From Xylaria sp. FL1777 (taxonomy: Eukaryota; Ascomycota; Sordariomycetes; Xylariales; Xylariaceae), in assembly GCA_022578965.1 (NCBI GenBank), contig MU400547.1:248001-312000 (forward strand): a stretch of 64,000 bases of DNA, in the 5' to 3' direction. The notes under the pieces are model-generated. The model saw nothing but the letters and a program-made list of their open reading frames with translations, was not told the origin of the DNA and ran no database searches. Below are positions 47,319 through 58,900 of this stretch, in pieces. A program made the position numbers and the translations under genes. Each line of letters opens with the position of its first letter. Within the stretch, counting starts at the first letter, position 1.

Positions 47319-47884
47319 TAGCAACTAGTACGGACATTGTACAACGACAACACGCTTGCTACACCACATCTCCCTCCCGTTTTGGCCCCCAAATATCTAA
47401 GGTAAACTACAAAAATCCACCAGGTAAAAGTACTATCCAATTTACACTACAGGTAAGGTAGCTTCGACTACATATGTAGGTATTTGTTCTGGTTGTATTG
47501 TCTTGTCCCGTGCGCCCGTTCCCCTCCAGTCCCTGCGTCTGTGCGTGTCCCCCGCTGCCATTTACCGCCAACGCTACCGCTACCGCCAACGCCAACAGCT
47601 TCGACCGGCGGCTTGCCGTAATTATAAGCTAGTGGGTCGGTCTCAGCACTTCTCATCCCCATCTCATTTTCTACATACTTAATATCAAGACTTAAGGCAC
47701 CTAACCTACCTGGATAGGCAGAAGATAGCGTCCAGGCCAGGCCAGAAAAGGGTGTCCGCATTACAATCCCATTTCACTACCGACACTCCCTTCTTTTTCT
47801 TTTGCGTTTCCTCCAAGGTACGTCTGCATTTCATCAGCACACCAAGGTCCATTGCTCTGGGTGCCGGGATCGAGCTTCGAATCA

Positions 47885-47921
47885 TTCCCTTCCATTCCCT
47901 TTCCCTTTCCCTTTCCCTTTT
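47885..47921 (+). repeat. (CCCTTT)n pyrimidine hexamer tract
   Basis: About five tandem CCCTTT/CCATT units lie in the pyrimidine-rich leader 400 nt upstream of the GTPase start. This is typical of a fungal promoter or 5' UTR. Confidence 0.7.
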
Positions 47922-48091
47922 CCTACTCCCCTTGTCTGGCGCTCTTCACTTCTCTCCATATTCCTGGCCTTCGCCCGCCTTTCGCCCTTCTTCGCCCCCA
48001 ATCTCGTCTCACAAGTCTCAACCTTGGATCGGGACACAGCTCGAGCTCATGGCCTAATTGACGCCCCGTGCTGCATCGAGCCTCGATCCCT

Positions 48092-48328
48092 ATGTCAAAG
48101 CTGCGGCTGCTGACACACATCTCCTCCACTAGAGCACACGTGGAACATTCCTCGGCATTCAGACGAGGCCCCGTCACAAATTCCACTGCTACTCTACGAA
48201 CCCCTGCTCGTAGCCCCAAGCTGAGACTCCAGCGCATCCTCGATCCCGACTCCGATCACACGAGGACTCCTACACACCTTGACGACGATCCCGCTGTCTC
48301 GCATATCCCATGGAGTCCTTCGTTGTAG
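48092..48328 (+). other. Upstream ORF overlapping the Tem1/Spg1 start codon
   Basis: An ATG at 48092 opens 78 codons in a different frame and ends at 48328, 19 nt past the GTPase ATG at 48310. If transcription starts upstream, ribosomes using this ATG would miss the main start. No family similarity is visible. The transcription start is unknown. Confidence 0.45.
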
Positions 48329-49481
48329 ATTCGCCTAATCTCACTGTCGGGTCTTCGGGCCAGTTCCACGTGGCCATGGATGCCATGGATATCAAGGAGC
48401 AAGATTTCCATACTGTCCCCATTCCCGGGCCCCACGAACACCTCGATGATACGCTCCCCGACACGCTCCCCAACACGCTTCCCAACACGCTGCCCGACAC
48501 ACTCCCCGACACACTCCCCGACATCGAAGGAGGCCCCCATATCGCCCCCCATCAGAATGGCCATGAACTATATCATCAGCAGTCGCAGTCCCCTGACCAG
48601 GGTCTAACGAGCAGCCAAAACCCCGACGAGGCAGACCTCAACGGACGCTATGAGACACCCCCGGCCACCGCTCATCCACAGTCAATATCAAGACCTCCGT
48701 CCGGTCTCTCCGGTGCCGGGGGGGATCGGCAGACTACGTACAGTGACCGGGGCAGCAACGGCGCCGACCAGGCTAGCACACGGAACCAGGTTGTCATCAA
48801 GGTTGGGATGGTAGGCGATGCCCAAATCGGCAAGACGTCCTTAATGGTGAAATATGTCGAAGGCAGCTGGGACGAAGATTATATCCAGACTCTTGGCGTC
48901 AATTTCATGGAGAAAACAATCAGCATCCGTAACACCGAAATTACGTTCAGCATATGGGATCTTGGCGGCCAGAGGGAGTTCGTCAACATGTTGCCGCTCG
49001 TCTGCAACGATGCGGTAGCCATCCTGTTCATGTTCGATTTGACAAGGAAAAGCACGCTCAACAGCATCAAGGAGTGGTACCGCCAAGGCCGGGGGTTCAA
49101 CAAAACTGCGATTCCGGTTTTGGTTGGCACCAAGTACGATCATTTCGTCAACTTCTCGCGGGAAGAGCAAGAGGAGATATCGAATCAGGTATGCTAGCTT
49201 ATTGATGTGTGGCCTCAAGCTCAACTGACCAACTATTTCTAGGCACGGCGGTTCGCCAAGGCCATGCGTGCTTCGCTGATATTCAGTAGCACTAGCCATA
49301 GTATCAACGTTCAAAAGGTATTGTTACTGCCGGCGCTAGATCCACAGGTTTTAAACAAAGTTTGTACTCACTTTCTTCACAGATATTCAAAATTGTTCTA
49401 TCCAAAGCGTTTGATTTGAAATGCACAATACCCGAGATCGAGAATGTAGGCGAGCCATTGCTACTCTATCAATCATGCTAG
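48310..49481 (+). CDS. Septation-initiation GTPase, Tem1/Spg1 (Ras-like)
   Basis: Model: join(48310..49188,49243..49317,49383..49481), 350 aa. The GTPase domain starts near residue 162. It has a P-loop Gly-Asp-Ala-Gln-Ile-Gly-Lys-Thr (169-176), switch I Thr-Leu-Gly-Val-Asn-Phe-Met, switch II Trp-Asp-Leu-Gly-Gly-Gln-Arg-Glu-Phe and G4 Gly-Thr-Lys-Tyr-Asp. The Gln-Ile-Gly P-loop, Asn-Phe-Met-Glu-Lys and Gly-Gln-Arg-Glu-Phe-Val-Asn-Met are hallmarks of Tem1/Spg1/SepG. This GTPase sits at spindle-pole bodies and triggers the septation network. It is unusual for its 160-residue low-complexity N-extension with tandem Thr-Leu-Pro-Asp/Asn units. Introns of 54 and 65 nt lie near the end, and the protein ends Glu-Pro-Leu-Leu-Leu-Tyr. 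Confidence 0.93.
48447..48525 (+). repeat. Coding minisatellite in Tem1/Spg1 N-terminal tail
   Basis: About six 12-nt units encode Asp/Asn-Thr-Leu-Pro. Units differ by single bases (CTCCCCGACACG, CTCCCCAACACG, CTTCCCAACACG), and the number probably varies between strains. Confidence 0.85.
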
Positions 49482-50479
49482 AGCTCGTCGATCTATCAGC
49501 TTGAGGCCGTCATAACAGCTATGCGTGTGCTCGATGCTACCTATGCCTAGCACTTATCCACAACACCATCGTGAGCAGAAATAATTTGTCACGCTCTTAC
49601 GAATTGAACGGCCGCCCACGAATAAACTAACTTCCAAGAAAAAAAAAGCCGGCTATAATTTCAAAGATCAGAACATCTTGCTCGTGCCGTGTCACGGCCT
49701 TGACATTTTGGCTGGACTTTGACTTCTTCAACAATCTCTAATGCCAGATGTTTGTGGAATGACATCGACTTGGGCGGCTCCATAAAAACCTTACTCTGGC
49801 GCACAAGACAATACAAATTTCCTTTGTGTCCCCTCCGCGCAGCAATCAGATTCTGCGCGTTCTCACTACATTTGCATAGTATCGGATGGTAAACGGACGT
49901 TCAGGCGTCGATGGAAGAGAACAAGACAATACCATGGCAGGCATGCTGCGAGTACAGCTGTTGCCGTTTAGTTTGCCTGGAATGGATTGCTTCATTATGT
50001 GGTTTTCAAAGACTCTTCAGAAAATATGGGAGATCTAGAGTCTTACAAGATTCTTATTGTAATAACTAACTGTCGCATTGACCAGAAGAGCTTGTTGCGT
50101 GTAGGTCGATAGAATGCAGCAATACAACCAAGAATGACATCATTTGCACTGCGTGCTAGCTAACGTGAATCGATGGAGAACAGGGAATTTCGAGATCGAC
50201 ATGAGTTTCATAAATCTGACTGCAGTCTTAGGTATCAAGAGACCGTGGACGTTCTCTATTGTGTTCCGTCTTCAGGGAATCTCGGCATATTTACCGCGGG
50301 CTGGGTTCTAGGAGCTCCCAGAAATACACAGACGCGACATCGACCAAAGGCAGATATCATCAGCCCGAAACCGGAGCCTTCCTCTCAACTCTTTTATAAC
50401 ATTTCTCTAAAATTAAAGTGAGATCTCTCTTAGCAATACATAAATTACACAATAATAATAATACGATAAATAGCGCCGC
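49482..50479. other. Convergent 3' intergenic region, no gene seen
   Basis: The frame at 50173-50421 has no family features. Confidence 0.5.
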
Positions 50480-51335
50480 TCATTTCTTCGAACTCTTCGA
50501 ACTACCCTTCTGCTCGCCCTCGCCCTTGTCCTTGTCCTTACTCTTGTCCTTTTGGGGATCCTCGCCCGAGTCCTCGCCGCCCGTCTTCTTGCTGGGCGTC
50601 GCGGAGGAACCGGTAGTCTGTACACAGATTAGTGAGGTTGCCTAGTCTCGGATTACGACGATTGAGATTCATCGGGAGCGCTAGTCTAGGGAAACCAAGG
50701 AGGAGAGGGAGGGAGGGGTTGGGGGTGAGAGAGAGGGGAGGGGAGAGAAGCATACCTCCTCCGTCTTCGTTTCCTCGTCGTTCTGCTTCTTCTTCTTCTC
50801 GTCCGAATTCGTCGCTACATCCGAGCTATCGCCCGACGGCGAGGGTACGTCCTTCCCTTCCTGCGACGCCTTGTCTGATGCGCTGTCGTCCTCCGGTTTG
50901 TTATCGTCGCCGGACTGCGGCGCGTCGGACTCAGGCTTCGATTCCGACTCCGATTCTGATTCCGACGCCGTCGAGTCGTGCTTCTCTTCTGCGTGGTGCT
51001 CCGCGATCGCCTCGGCCGACGCCGGCCCGTGCGCCCCCGATTTCTTCGGGCTGCCGGATAGGAGGTAGGCCAGGCCGACTGCCGTGACGCCCATGGCGCT
51101 CAGGAGCCTGGGGGGAGGGAATGGCATGTGTTAGCTTAGCTTCTGTGAGCTGTCCTTGGATGTCTTGGCTTAGATGTGCTTACCATGGCGTGTCGCTCGT
51201 CTTCGCCGCCACCTCGTGCACGCTTGCGTATCCCCTCCTCGACACGACTCCCACACGCACGCACAGGGCTTGTCGCCTTGTTTGTGTCCGGAGGGCGGCG
51301 GAGCGTTGGGCTAGGGTTCGGATGGTGAAGGACAT
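50480..51335 (-). CDS. Mitochondrial single-pass protein with acidic/basic low-complexity tail
   Basis: Model: complement(join(50480..50617,50756..51107,51184..51335)), 213 aa. The first 45 residues are Arg/Ala-rich with almost no acids, ending near Arg-Arg-Gly-Tyr-Ala-Ser, a good mitochondrial presequence. One hydrophobic helix follows (Leu-Leu-Ser-Ala-Met-Gly-Val-Thr-Ala-Val-Gly-Leu-Ala-Tyr-Leu-Leu). The rest is a Ser/Glu/Asp/Lys-rich charged tail ending Ser-Ser-Lys-Lys. This suggests an inner-membrane protein with a disordered tail. Similar uncharacterised ascomycete proteins exist, and no enzymatic motif is visible. The introns are 76 and 138 nt, and the second is strongly pyrimidine-rich. 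The splice at Pro-Trp-Leu-Leu is supported by frame and by the hydrophobic helix it completes. Confidence 0.75.
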
Positions 51336-52589
51336 TGTGCTCGGGATCCTTTAAATCTTGGTTAATTTGAGGGGAGGGGGGGATGTGCTGAGCTCGTGGG
51401 TAATTGGAGTCGTTTTTCGTCCCGCAGCTATCTCCGGCCACCTATTGAGAGACACTTACAAGTGAGTCGGTCGGTTGGTTGAGTACAGACTGCCCAAGGG
51501 CTTCAGTCAATGCCAACGCGACGCGATCTGAGACGTTTCGGAGCTAATACTTCCGGCAATTGAGTTTGAGAGACCAAGTCTGGCTGGCTGGCTGGCTGAT
51601 GGCTAGTCGAATGAAGGGTTGAGGGAAGTTCTATTACGGGTGGTGGTGACGCCATACATAGGTCCAGAGGGAACGAGCTATGGTGGGGCTACCTAACGTG
51701 TTTAACCTTTTTAACCTAGGTACGCAGTTGTTCTTTTAGCTAAGATAAAAGCTACCTAAGATAAAAGCTTAAAAAAAAAGTGTAAACAGCCCAGTTGAAT
51801 GTGCATGGTTCTTTCTATCTAACAGAACAGAAGAAATAAATGGTAATTACGGTTGCAACGAGTCTGAGAAGGATCTATCTAGAGGTTTTATTTTATTTGT
51901 TGATCCATCAGTTCTTTCATTTTCTCTCATCTCGTTGGCTTTAGAGTAGTACCTTATCTACAGTCACAGAACGGATTAATTATCTCACTTGTCATTAAGT
52001 CCCCTACTATTCTCTTTCGGCAGTCTTTGCGCTTGAGTTGGCACAACATCAACACGAAGTATTGCATCGACTGCTCGGATTCTGTTCATCAAATATATGT
52101 CTACGTTCAAAAGAGAACCCCCATCTACTGATAGCTAATCGGTATTGAGAATTATTGTGCTTGCGCTGTTACATGTTTCGGGTTGAGACGGTGAATCTTA
52201 TGTAGGTATTTACCAAAAGGGGGACGTGTTATGGCCGTAAGAGGAAACGGTGACCGTTTCTTTTGAAACAGGCTGCCTATGTGTCAACCGCAGAGCTTAA
52301 CTAACTATTTTATCATTTAGTCTGGTACCCATGATCTCTACAAGTCGTATGTGCCACTATAGGTGTTAGCCACATTGCCCCTAACCCAAGCTGCCGTACA
52401 GATAGGATAGACCAAGAAAGCGCAGGACGATGTGCGCCACTCTCTTCTTCAATGACCACAGTCTAGATAGTAGTATTGGTTCCTCGCTTTCAATCCCTAA
52501 CTCGATCACATTACATCGTTCTTCCGTGGGTCCAGCTGTTCGTAATTAACATATACGGATATCTACAACTTCATAAACCAAATCAGATA
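51336..52589. other. Intergenic, no gene seen
   Basis: This is the upstream flank of the mitochondrial protein gene. It includes a CTGG repeat (about 51577-51597) and several AGGTA motifs. Confidence 0.5.
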
Positions 52590-52790
52590 CTACCCCCTCG
52601 AAGTCACTAGACTACATGCCCTGATGGCCATCGACGGGGTGGTAAGACGCAGACCCGAAACCAGTGGAATAACGTCACTAGGAAGAGTATTATGATTGGC
52701 GAAGATGCCTACTTCGTTAAGCATCTTCTCAACCTGCCAGCTACTGGTATTCTTTGGCGCAGGGTCTATCAAGAGCATGTGGACGAGTAG
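52590..52790 (-). pseudogene. Relic of serine hydroxymethyltransferase C-terminal region
   Basis: A minus-strand frame starting near 52790 reads Val-His-Met-Leu-Leu-Ile-Asp, then Val-Glu-Lys-Met-Leu-Asn-Glu-Val-Gly-Ile, Asn-His-Asn-Thr-Leu-Pro-Ser-Asp and Ser-Gly-Leu-Arg-Leu-Thr-Thr-Pro. These align in order with the SHMT stretch HxxLVDLRP...VEKVLEL..NKNTxPGD...GLRLGTPA. Only about 65 codons remain and key positions have changed (Gly-Asp and Gly-Thr-Pro altered). There is no SHMT N-terminus with the PLP-lysine nearby. It is a decayed fragment, not a gene. Confidence 0.6.
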
Positions 52791-52852
52791 GCTGTATCCC
52801 CAGCATCGAAGCTAGTAACAATAGAAGCGTCGGACTGCAAGATTTATAATGC

Positions 52853-53330
52853 TTAGACAATTAACAGGTGGTGGTAGCGATTGAGCCGCGAGCAGATTTC
52901 GACAAGATCCGGTTCATTCTCTGCGTTGATATAGCCATGTTGAATCATGAACGCCATGTATGTCATATCGGAGGTCAACTTGAACTCACTCTTTCCCATA
53001 GCCTCCCGGACTTGATCAATGGTCAAAAGTTCAATCTCTCCGACCTCTCCATGCCCAATATGTGGAACAACGTCTTGACGTAGCTCAATCTCGTAGAGAT
53101 ACTGGACTTGATGCTGGCAACCAGTTTCCATTGACTCGGTCGTGGTAAGTTGGAATGAATTGGTACCGCACGGCCTGATGTTGGCTCGCACATAGGTAGG
53201 GTCAAGGCACAGCTCTTCCTCGCATTTCTGGACGATACCGTCAATGGGGCGCTCTCCAGAGGGAGTAATGCCAACTCTTCCGACGAGCTGGATATTGGAC
53301 AGGGTCTGCTGCTCTTAGGACATTTTGTCG
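52853..53330 (-). pseudogene. Relic of a Nudix hydrolase (DUF4743, thiamine-pyrophosphokinase-like) C-terminal half
   Basis: The minus-strand frame is open from 53315 to the stop at 52853. It contains Gly-Ile-Thr-Pro-Ser-Gly-Glu, then Gln-Lys-Cys-Glu-Glu-Glu-Leu in the Nudix box. Further on are Cys-Gly-Thr-Asn-Ser, Cys-Gln-His-Gln-Val-Gln-Tyr-Leu-Tyr-Glu, Met-Ala-Phe-Met-Ile-Gln-His-Gly-Tyr and Asn-Ala-Glu-Asn-Glu-Pro, all features of the fungal Nudix/DUF4743 family. The N-terminal half and a start codon are missing, and an in-frame TAA lies just upstream. The Nudix signature Arg-Glu is replaced by Gln-Lys, so metal binding should be lost. It is adjacent to the SHMT relic on the same strand. 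Confidence 0.65.
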
Positions 53331-55935
53331 ACTGTAACGGCTTCAGGTGCTTTAGAATGAAGAAAAAAGATTCTTGACAGCAAGCACGTTTGATTGATGT
53401 GTTGAGCCCAAATGTCATGTCAATTGATGCTTTAAGAGGGAAGTGAGATGACTGTAGGATGGTCTTAGACAAGAACAACAAATGGTAGCTACCAGCAGTC
53501 ATGCTCTACCAGCCGGTCTTAGTCTTGAACAACCCGGCAGGTGCGAGTTACAGGTGATTCTGTTCACTTTAGACTTTATCCATCTAGGACGGTCGGCTGG
53601 TAGCAGTTTCCCATCAATCTGCCAACCTATTGAATATCTTAGCAACATCTTCGCATGTGGCTCTCTATCGGAATCATCTCGAATTCATTCGCCTCCGGCT
53701 TTGACCATGGCGCTCGTTTTGACGTTGCAGATGATAATAAGATGGCAGCTCCATATTGTGCGGCACGGTACAAATATGAAGAGAAATTGAAGCTCCCGTC
53801 TAATGGGGAAACGCACTTCGTTGGCCTCAACTGTTGCGACGTTCAAAATCATACTCCTCTGGACACTTCTAAAAAGTTACGGCTATCGATCTTGACTGAA
53901 TCGATCACTGCCAGTCAAATATCCCGGGCGTTTTTCGGTACTTTGCTCAGCGATGTGGCAAGCTAATCGAGAGGACTCTATGGGGCTGATGATATGAACC
54001 TCTATCGTGGAACCTCTTAAGTACGGGTTTGCTCTGTGCTTGTCCTTTCTTCGCGGGAAATTGGTCGTCTTTTTATTCCTCACCAAGGGAATTTAGAGCT
54101 ACGTCAGATCGAGACAGTTTGATGCACTATTGGCGGCGGGCATACTCCAAGCAGCTTCGCACTCAGGGTATCAAAACTGGTAGCAAAGTAGTGACAAGCC
54201 CTTAGCTATGTACCTACATAAATTCTCATTATGTAGGTACTTCCTCAGTCGCTTACCTGAGGATGTACTGAGCCCAGCCTGAGCAAAAAGAGGCGATTAC
54301 CGGTACGCTAGGCCCAATTATTCGTGCGCATCAGGGAGGGTAAAACGTAGAACCCTACGGCTAATCGGACATGTATTCCTAGACTCTCTTTTCGAGTTCT
54401 TTTCTCCAAGCCAATGGCTGGGTTGGTACTTACGCCCAGCGTCAGAGGTCATCCAGGGCCCCAATCTTGCTCGGTCGTCGCTAACGCGTACCTATGGAAG
54501 AATATGCGTAGAGATCCGAGAGGTAGGATTTTACAGCATCCGCGCTTAAGTTATTTTGCTGCGACATTTGTCATGTTAAGCCGAGTATGTATATGTAGCA
54601 CGCAGTATAATTCCGGTTATAGTAGAGACTTTACCCCAACGTAATCTATCTTGTTGCTGTACTTATCGCTATACTTAGCATTTTGAAACCCTTCTTTTTC
54701 CCCATTCTATTTAGTTCTTTCCGTGGTCTATGTTAAAAGTTACCTTCGCTTTTTGACTTGAAACACATGCAACTTTAGTGTTACAGCTGAATTCGATTAA
54801 GTATACCATACTCGTCTGACCATCACATGAGGGTGGGCAGAAACGCGCGGGCAGAAAGTGGGCGCTGGAACGGGGCTCGCGGTCCACTTTCCCCGCATTC
54901 CCACATTCGCGGGGATCCCAGACAACGCTCTAGTGTAGTGTAGTTAGTGTATATGTACAGTACATCGACTAGCGCTGCGCCGCAGGCTTATTACATACTT
55001 GCCTCCAACTACTTACGTACATATAGTATTTTAGTTGACATCACTACAGTATATAGTAGTAGTACCGGTACTTGCTTGCCTAAAAGAAAGCGACAGCGAC
55101 AGCGACAGCCACCGTGTCTCACAAGCAGTGCGGCTATTTTGTAAGGGCCGAGAACACCCGTAGGTAACACGCAATGAAACCTTCTGTTCCATCGGTTGGC
55201 GTCGTGCTCCCTCGACAGACCAGAAGAAATGGCCGGGACCGCATTGGACCTGCCAAATCCACCACTCTCACCCTGGACGGTGGCCGGCTGATCTAGGAAA
55301 GCGGAGAACTTGCATGGGTTGTGATGGGGGTTTTCAGCAGGGGGACGTTACAGGGAAAATCCCGGAGGTTGCAAGTGTCGAAGCTGCCCATGTGGTGGCG
55401 GAAAGCTCGCGGGGGAGGGGGCGACGCGGACGCACACTTGCCCATACTGCGTATTGTTATGTACCTGGTATGTATTATTGCCCGTGTTTGTGTTTGTACA
55501 TCGAGCAGACGAGGGGAAAGAAGAAGGAAGGATCATGGATAGGAGCAGATTAGCTACCTACCTACCGTAACGGATTGGCACCTGCCAGCATAGACTAGGA
55601 CTGGGATGGACGGAACGACGTCTCATTTGCCGTCATTTTGCTCTATAATGTTCATTCCTCCACCTGTGCAATTCCTTACTCTCACGTACAAAGTAAATGT
55701 TGTTTTTCATTTCCTCCCCTATTTCCCCCTCCTCTTTCTTTCTCTCTGAGACATTTTATTCCTGGCTTTGCCTGTCCTTTGCTCTTCCCAACCCTGTTGT
55801 CCCTATGAACCTTTCTGCTCTTGGGATGTGAGAGTTAGCATTGCTCTAGAAGGTGTGGGAGATCGCATACACGAGTACTGAGTTGGCTCTGTCTGACTGC
55901 ATGGCCCCCGGCTTTTGTTGCTCGCTGCCGCCAGC
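53331..55935. other. Gene-poor 2.6-kb stretch, no intact gene seen
   Basis: Frames at 53482-53966 and 54414-54644 have no family features. Simple ACAGCG units occur near 55089-55109. The last 250 nt are CT-rich promoter-like sequence of the transhydrogenase gene. Confidence 0.5.
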
Positions 55936-58900
55936 ATGATTCCCGTTGCTTTTTCCCGCCCGGTGCTGGTCGCTAATCATGGCACTCTTTGTGCAACCCG
56001 TCTGACACGCAGAGCTGTCGCGCGTTTCCTAGGTTCGTCGCCATACCACGCATATGCGTGATTCCCTGGGCATGTATCCTGCCACTTTGTCATTGGTGCT
56101 AAGACAACGCCATGCGTAGATGGGACGCCTCTTGCTCCCCCGAATGCCGTTGGCGTCTGTCGTCAGTGGAACAGCACCCATGCGAAGCAGCCTACAGTGT
56201 TGCCTGCGGTGCCGAAGCAGCCCTTTGTTGCCAACCGGGCTCCTGCAGTCAGAATAATTCCAGCCACTTCGTACTCGACCGTTGTCGAACCCTCATCAGT
56301 ACCCTATGCTAATCTCACGGTTGGCATCCCACGGGAGACATTCGCAAATGAGCGCCGAGTCGCAATTTCACCTCAAAATGTAGCTCTCCTGAAAAAGAAG
56401 GGGTTTGGGAAGGTTATAGTTGAACGAGGCGCCGGTGTTGAAGCCGGCTTTCTCGATGAGGCATACGAGAAAGCGGGGGCTACTATCGTTGAGCCCGGCG
56501 CTGTCTGGGGTACAGCTGACATTGTTCTGAAAGTTCGTGGCCCAAACACAGCAGAAATTGACCGCATGAAGGAGAATGCAACGATCATCTCGTTCCTGCA
56601 GCCAGCCCAGAACAAGGATATTGTTGAACGCCTTGCAGCACGCAAAGTGACCTCGTTCGCCATGGATATGGTTCCACGCATTTCGCGTGCGCAAGTCTTT
56701 GATGCTCTGAGCTCTATGGCCAATATTGCAGGCTATAAAGCCGTCCTCGAAGCATCAAATAACTTCGGTCGCTTTTTGACAGGCCAGGTCACTGCAGCAG
56801 GAAAAATCCCACCATGCAAGGTTCTGGTAATCGGTGCTGGCGTCGCCGGGTTGAGCGCTATCGCAACCGCCAGAAGGATGGGTGCGATCGTCCGGGGCTT
56901 TGACACACGACCCGCCGCTCGTGAACAGGTGCAATCTCTCGGCGCTGAATTTATCGAGGTTGAAATCGAGGAAGATGGTTCCGGAGCAGGCGGCTACGCC
57001 AAGGAAATGTCTCCCGAGTTCATTGCAGCCGAGATGAAGTTATTCAAGGAGCAAGCCCAGGATGTCGATATTATCATCACCACTGCTTTGATTCCAGGCC
57101 GACCCGCGCCGAAATTGATCACGAAAGATATGCTTGATGTTATGAAACCTGGCTCCGTTGTTGTGGATTTGGCGGCTGAAGCGGGTGGCAATTGTGAGAA
57201 AACGGTAGCTGGCAAATTGGTCACCTACAATGATGTGAAAATCATCGGTAAGGAACATGCACTTCTCAAACCAATCTATTACTCATGAATACCATAGGTT
57301 ACACTGACCTACCATCGAGGTTGCCTACCCAATCCTCAACGCTCTATTCAAACAATATTGTGAAGCTGCTGCTGTCAATGGCGCCTCAGGACAAGTCGTT
57401 CGGGATTGACCTGACCGATGAGGTTGTCCGGGGTGCTATTGTGACCCTTAATGGTGACATCTTACCTCCTGCACCTCGCCCAGCTCCGCCTCCTACCCCT
57501 GCCCCCAAAGCTGCTCCTAAACCTGAGGAAGCGGTGGTTGCCTTGACACCTTTCCAAAAGACATCGCGAGAAGTTGCGGGCGTCACTGCTGGAATGGGTA
57601 CTGCTCTAGCCCTTGGTAAACTAACTGGTCCTCTCTTCATGGGAAATGCTTTCACCTTTGCGCTCGCATCTCTCATCGGATATCGTGTAGTTTGGGGTGT
57701 TACTCCCGCTCTTCATTCACCATTGATGAGTGTCACGAATGCCATATCTGGTATGTACGACTCAGGCAAAACGACGGCAGCGCTAACATGGTGTAGGAAT
57801 GGTTGGCATTGGTGGCTTTTTTGTCATGGGGGGTGGATATCTCCCAGAGACTATTCCTCAGGCTCTCGGTGCTGCATCTGTACTTCTAGCCTTCGTTAAT
57901 GTATCTGGCGGTTTCGTTATTACGAAGAGAATGCTGGATATGTTCAAGAGTATGCAGCATTTCCCAACGTTGCAGAAGTCGTGAACATTCGTACTAACTT
58001 ACCTCTTAGGACCAACCGACCCTCCTGAGTACCCTTGGTTGTGGGCCATACCTGGTGTCCTATTTGGCGGTGGCTTCCTTGCGGCTGCTTCAACTGGCGC
58101 CGCCGGACTTGTGCAAGCCGGTTATTTGGTGAGCTCTGTGCTATGCATCAGCTCGCTCTCTGGCTTGGCCACTCAAGCCACAGCACGAATGGGCAACTTG
58201 CTAGGTATTCTTGGTGTCAGTTCAGGTGTACTAGCTTCGCTGCTCGCCGTTGGATTCAGTCCAGAGGTTCTCACCCAGTTTGGAACTCTCGCTACTATTG
58301 GTAGTATTCTCGGACTCGTTATTGGGAAGCGCATTACTCCCACAGATCTGCCTCAAACCGTTGCTGCCCTTCACTCTGTTGTAGGTCTAGCAGCAGTATT
58401 GACAAGTATTGGGAGTGTAATGGGTAGTCTCGACCATGTCAACACTCTGCATCTGGTTGCAGCTTATCTGGGCGTCATGATAGGCGGTATTACCTTTACT
58501 GGAAGCATCGTGGCTTTTATGAAACTCGCTGGGAAGATGTCGTCCAAACCCCTCGTGCTCCGAGGAAGACACGCAATCAACTCTGGCATGCTTGCCACCA
58601 ATGTCGCAACCATGGGTGCCTTTGTGACAATGGCACCTGGATCTCCCATGATCGCTGCCTGTGCACTTGGAGCCAACACTATCCTTTCCTTCGCTAAGGG
58701 GTACACTACCACAGCTGCTATAGGTGGAGCTGATATGCCTGTTGTCATTACTGTTCTCAATGCGTACAGTGGTTTTGCTCTGGTAGCCGAAGGGTTCATG
58801 CTAGAGAACCCGTTACTCACATCCGTAGGCGCCCTCATAGGCGTGTCCGGATCTATTCTTTCATACATCATGTGTGTTGCGATGAACCGGTCGCTTACAA

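Larger units (their letters stand above)
46270..48309. other. Divergent 2-kb region upstream of H protein and Tem1/Spg1 genes
   Basis: No gene is seen. It holds a (CAA)n tract near 47300-47318 and CCCTTT hexamers at 47885-47921 in the probable leader of the GTPase gene. An upstream open reading frame (48092-48328) is listed separately. Confidence 0.5.

Noticed and set aside
53023..53502. 159-codon minus-strand frame
   Set aside because: It overlaps the Nudix relic in another frame and has no family features. The Nudix frame explains the region.
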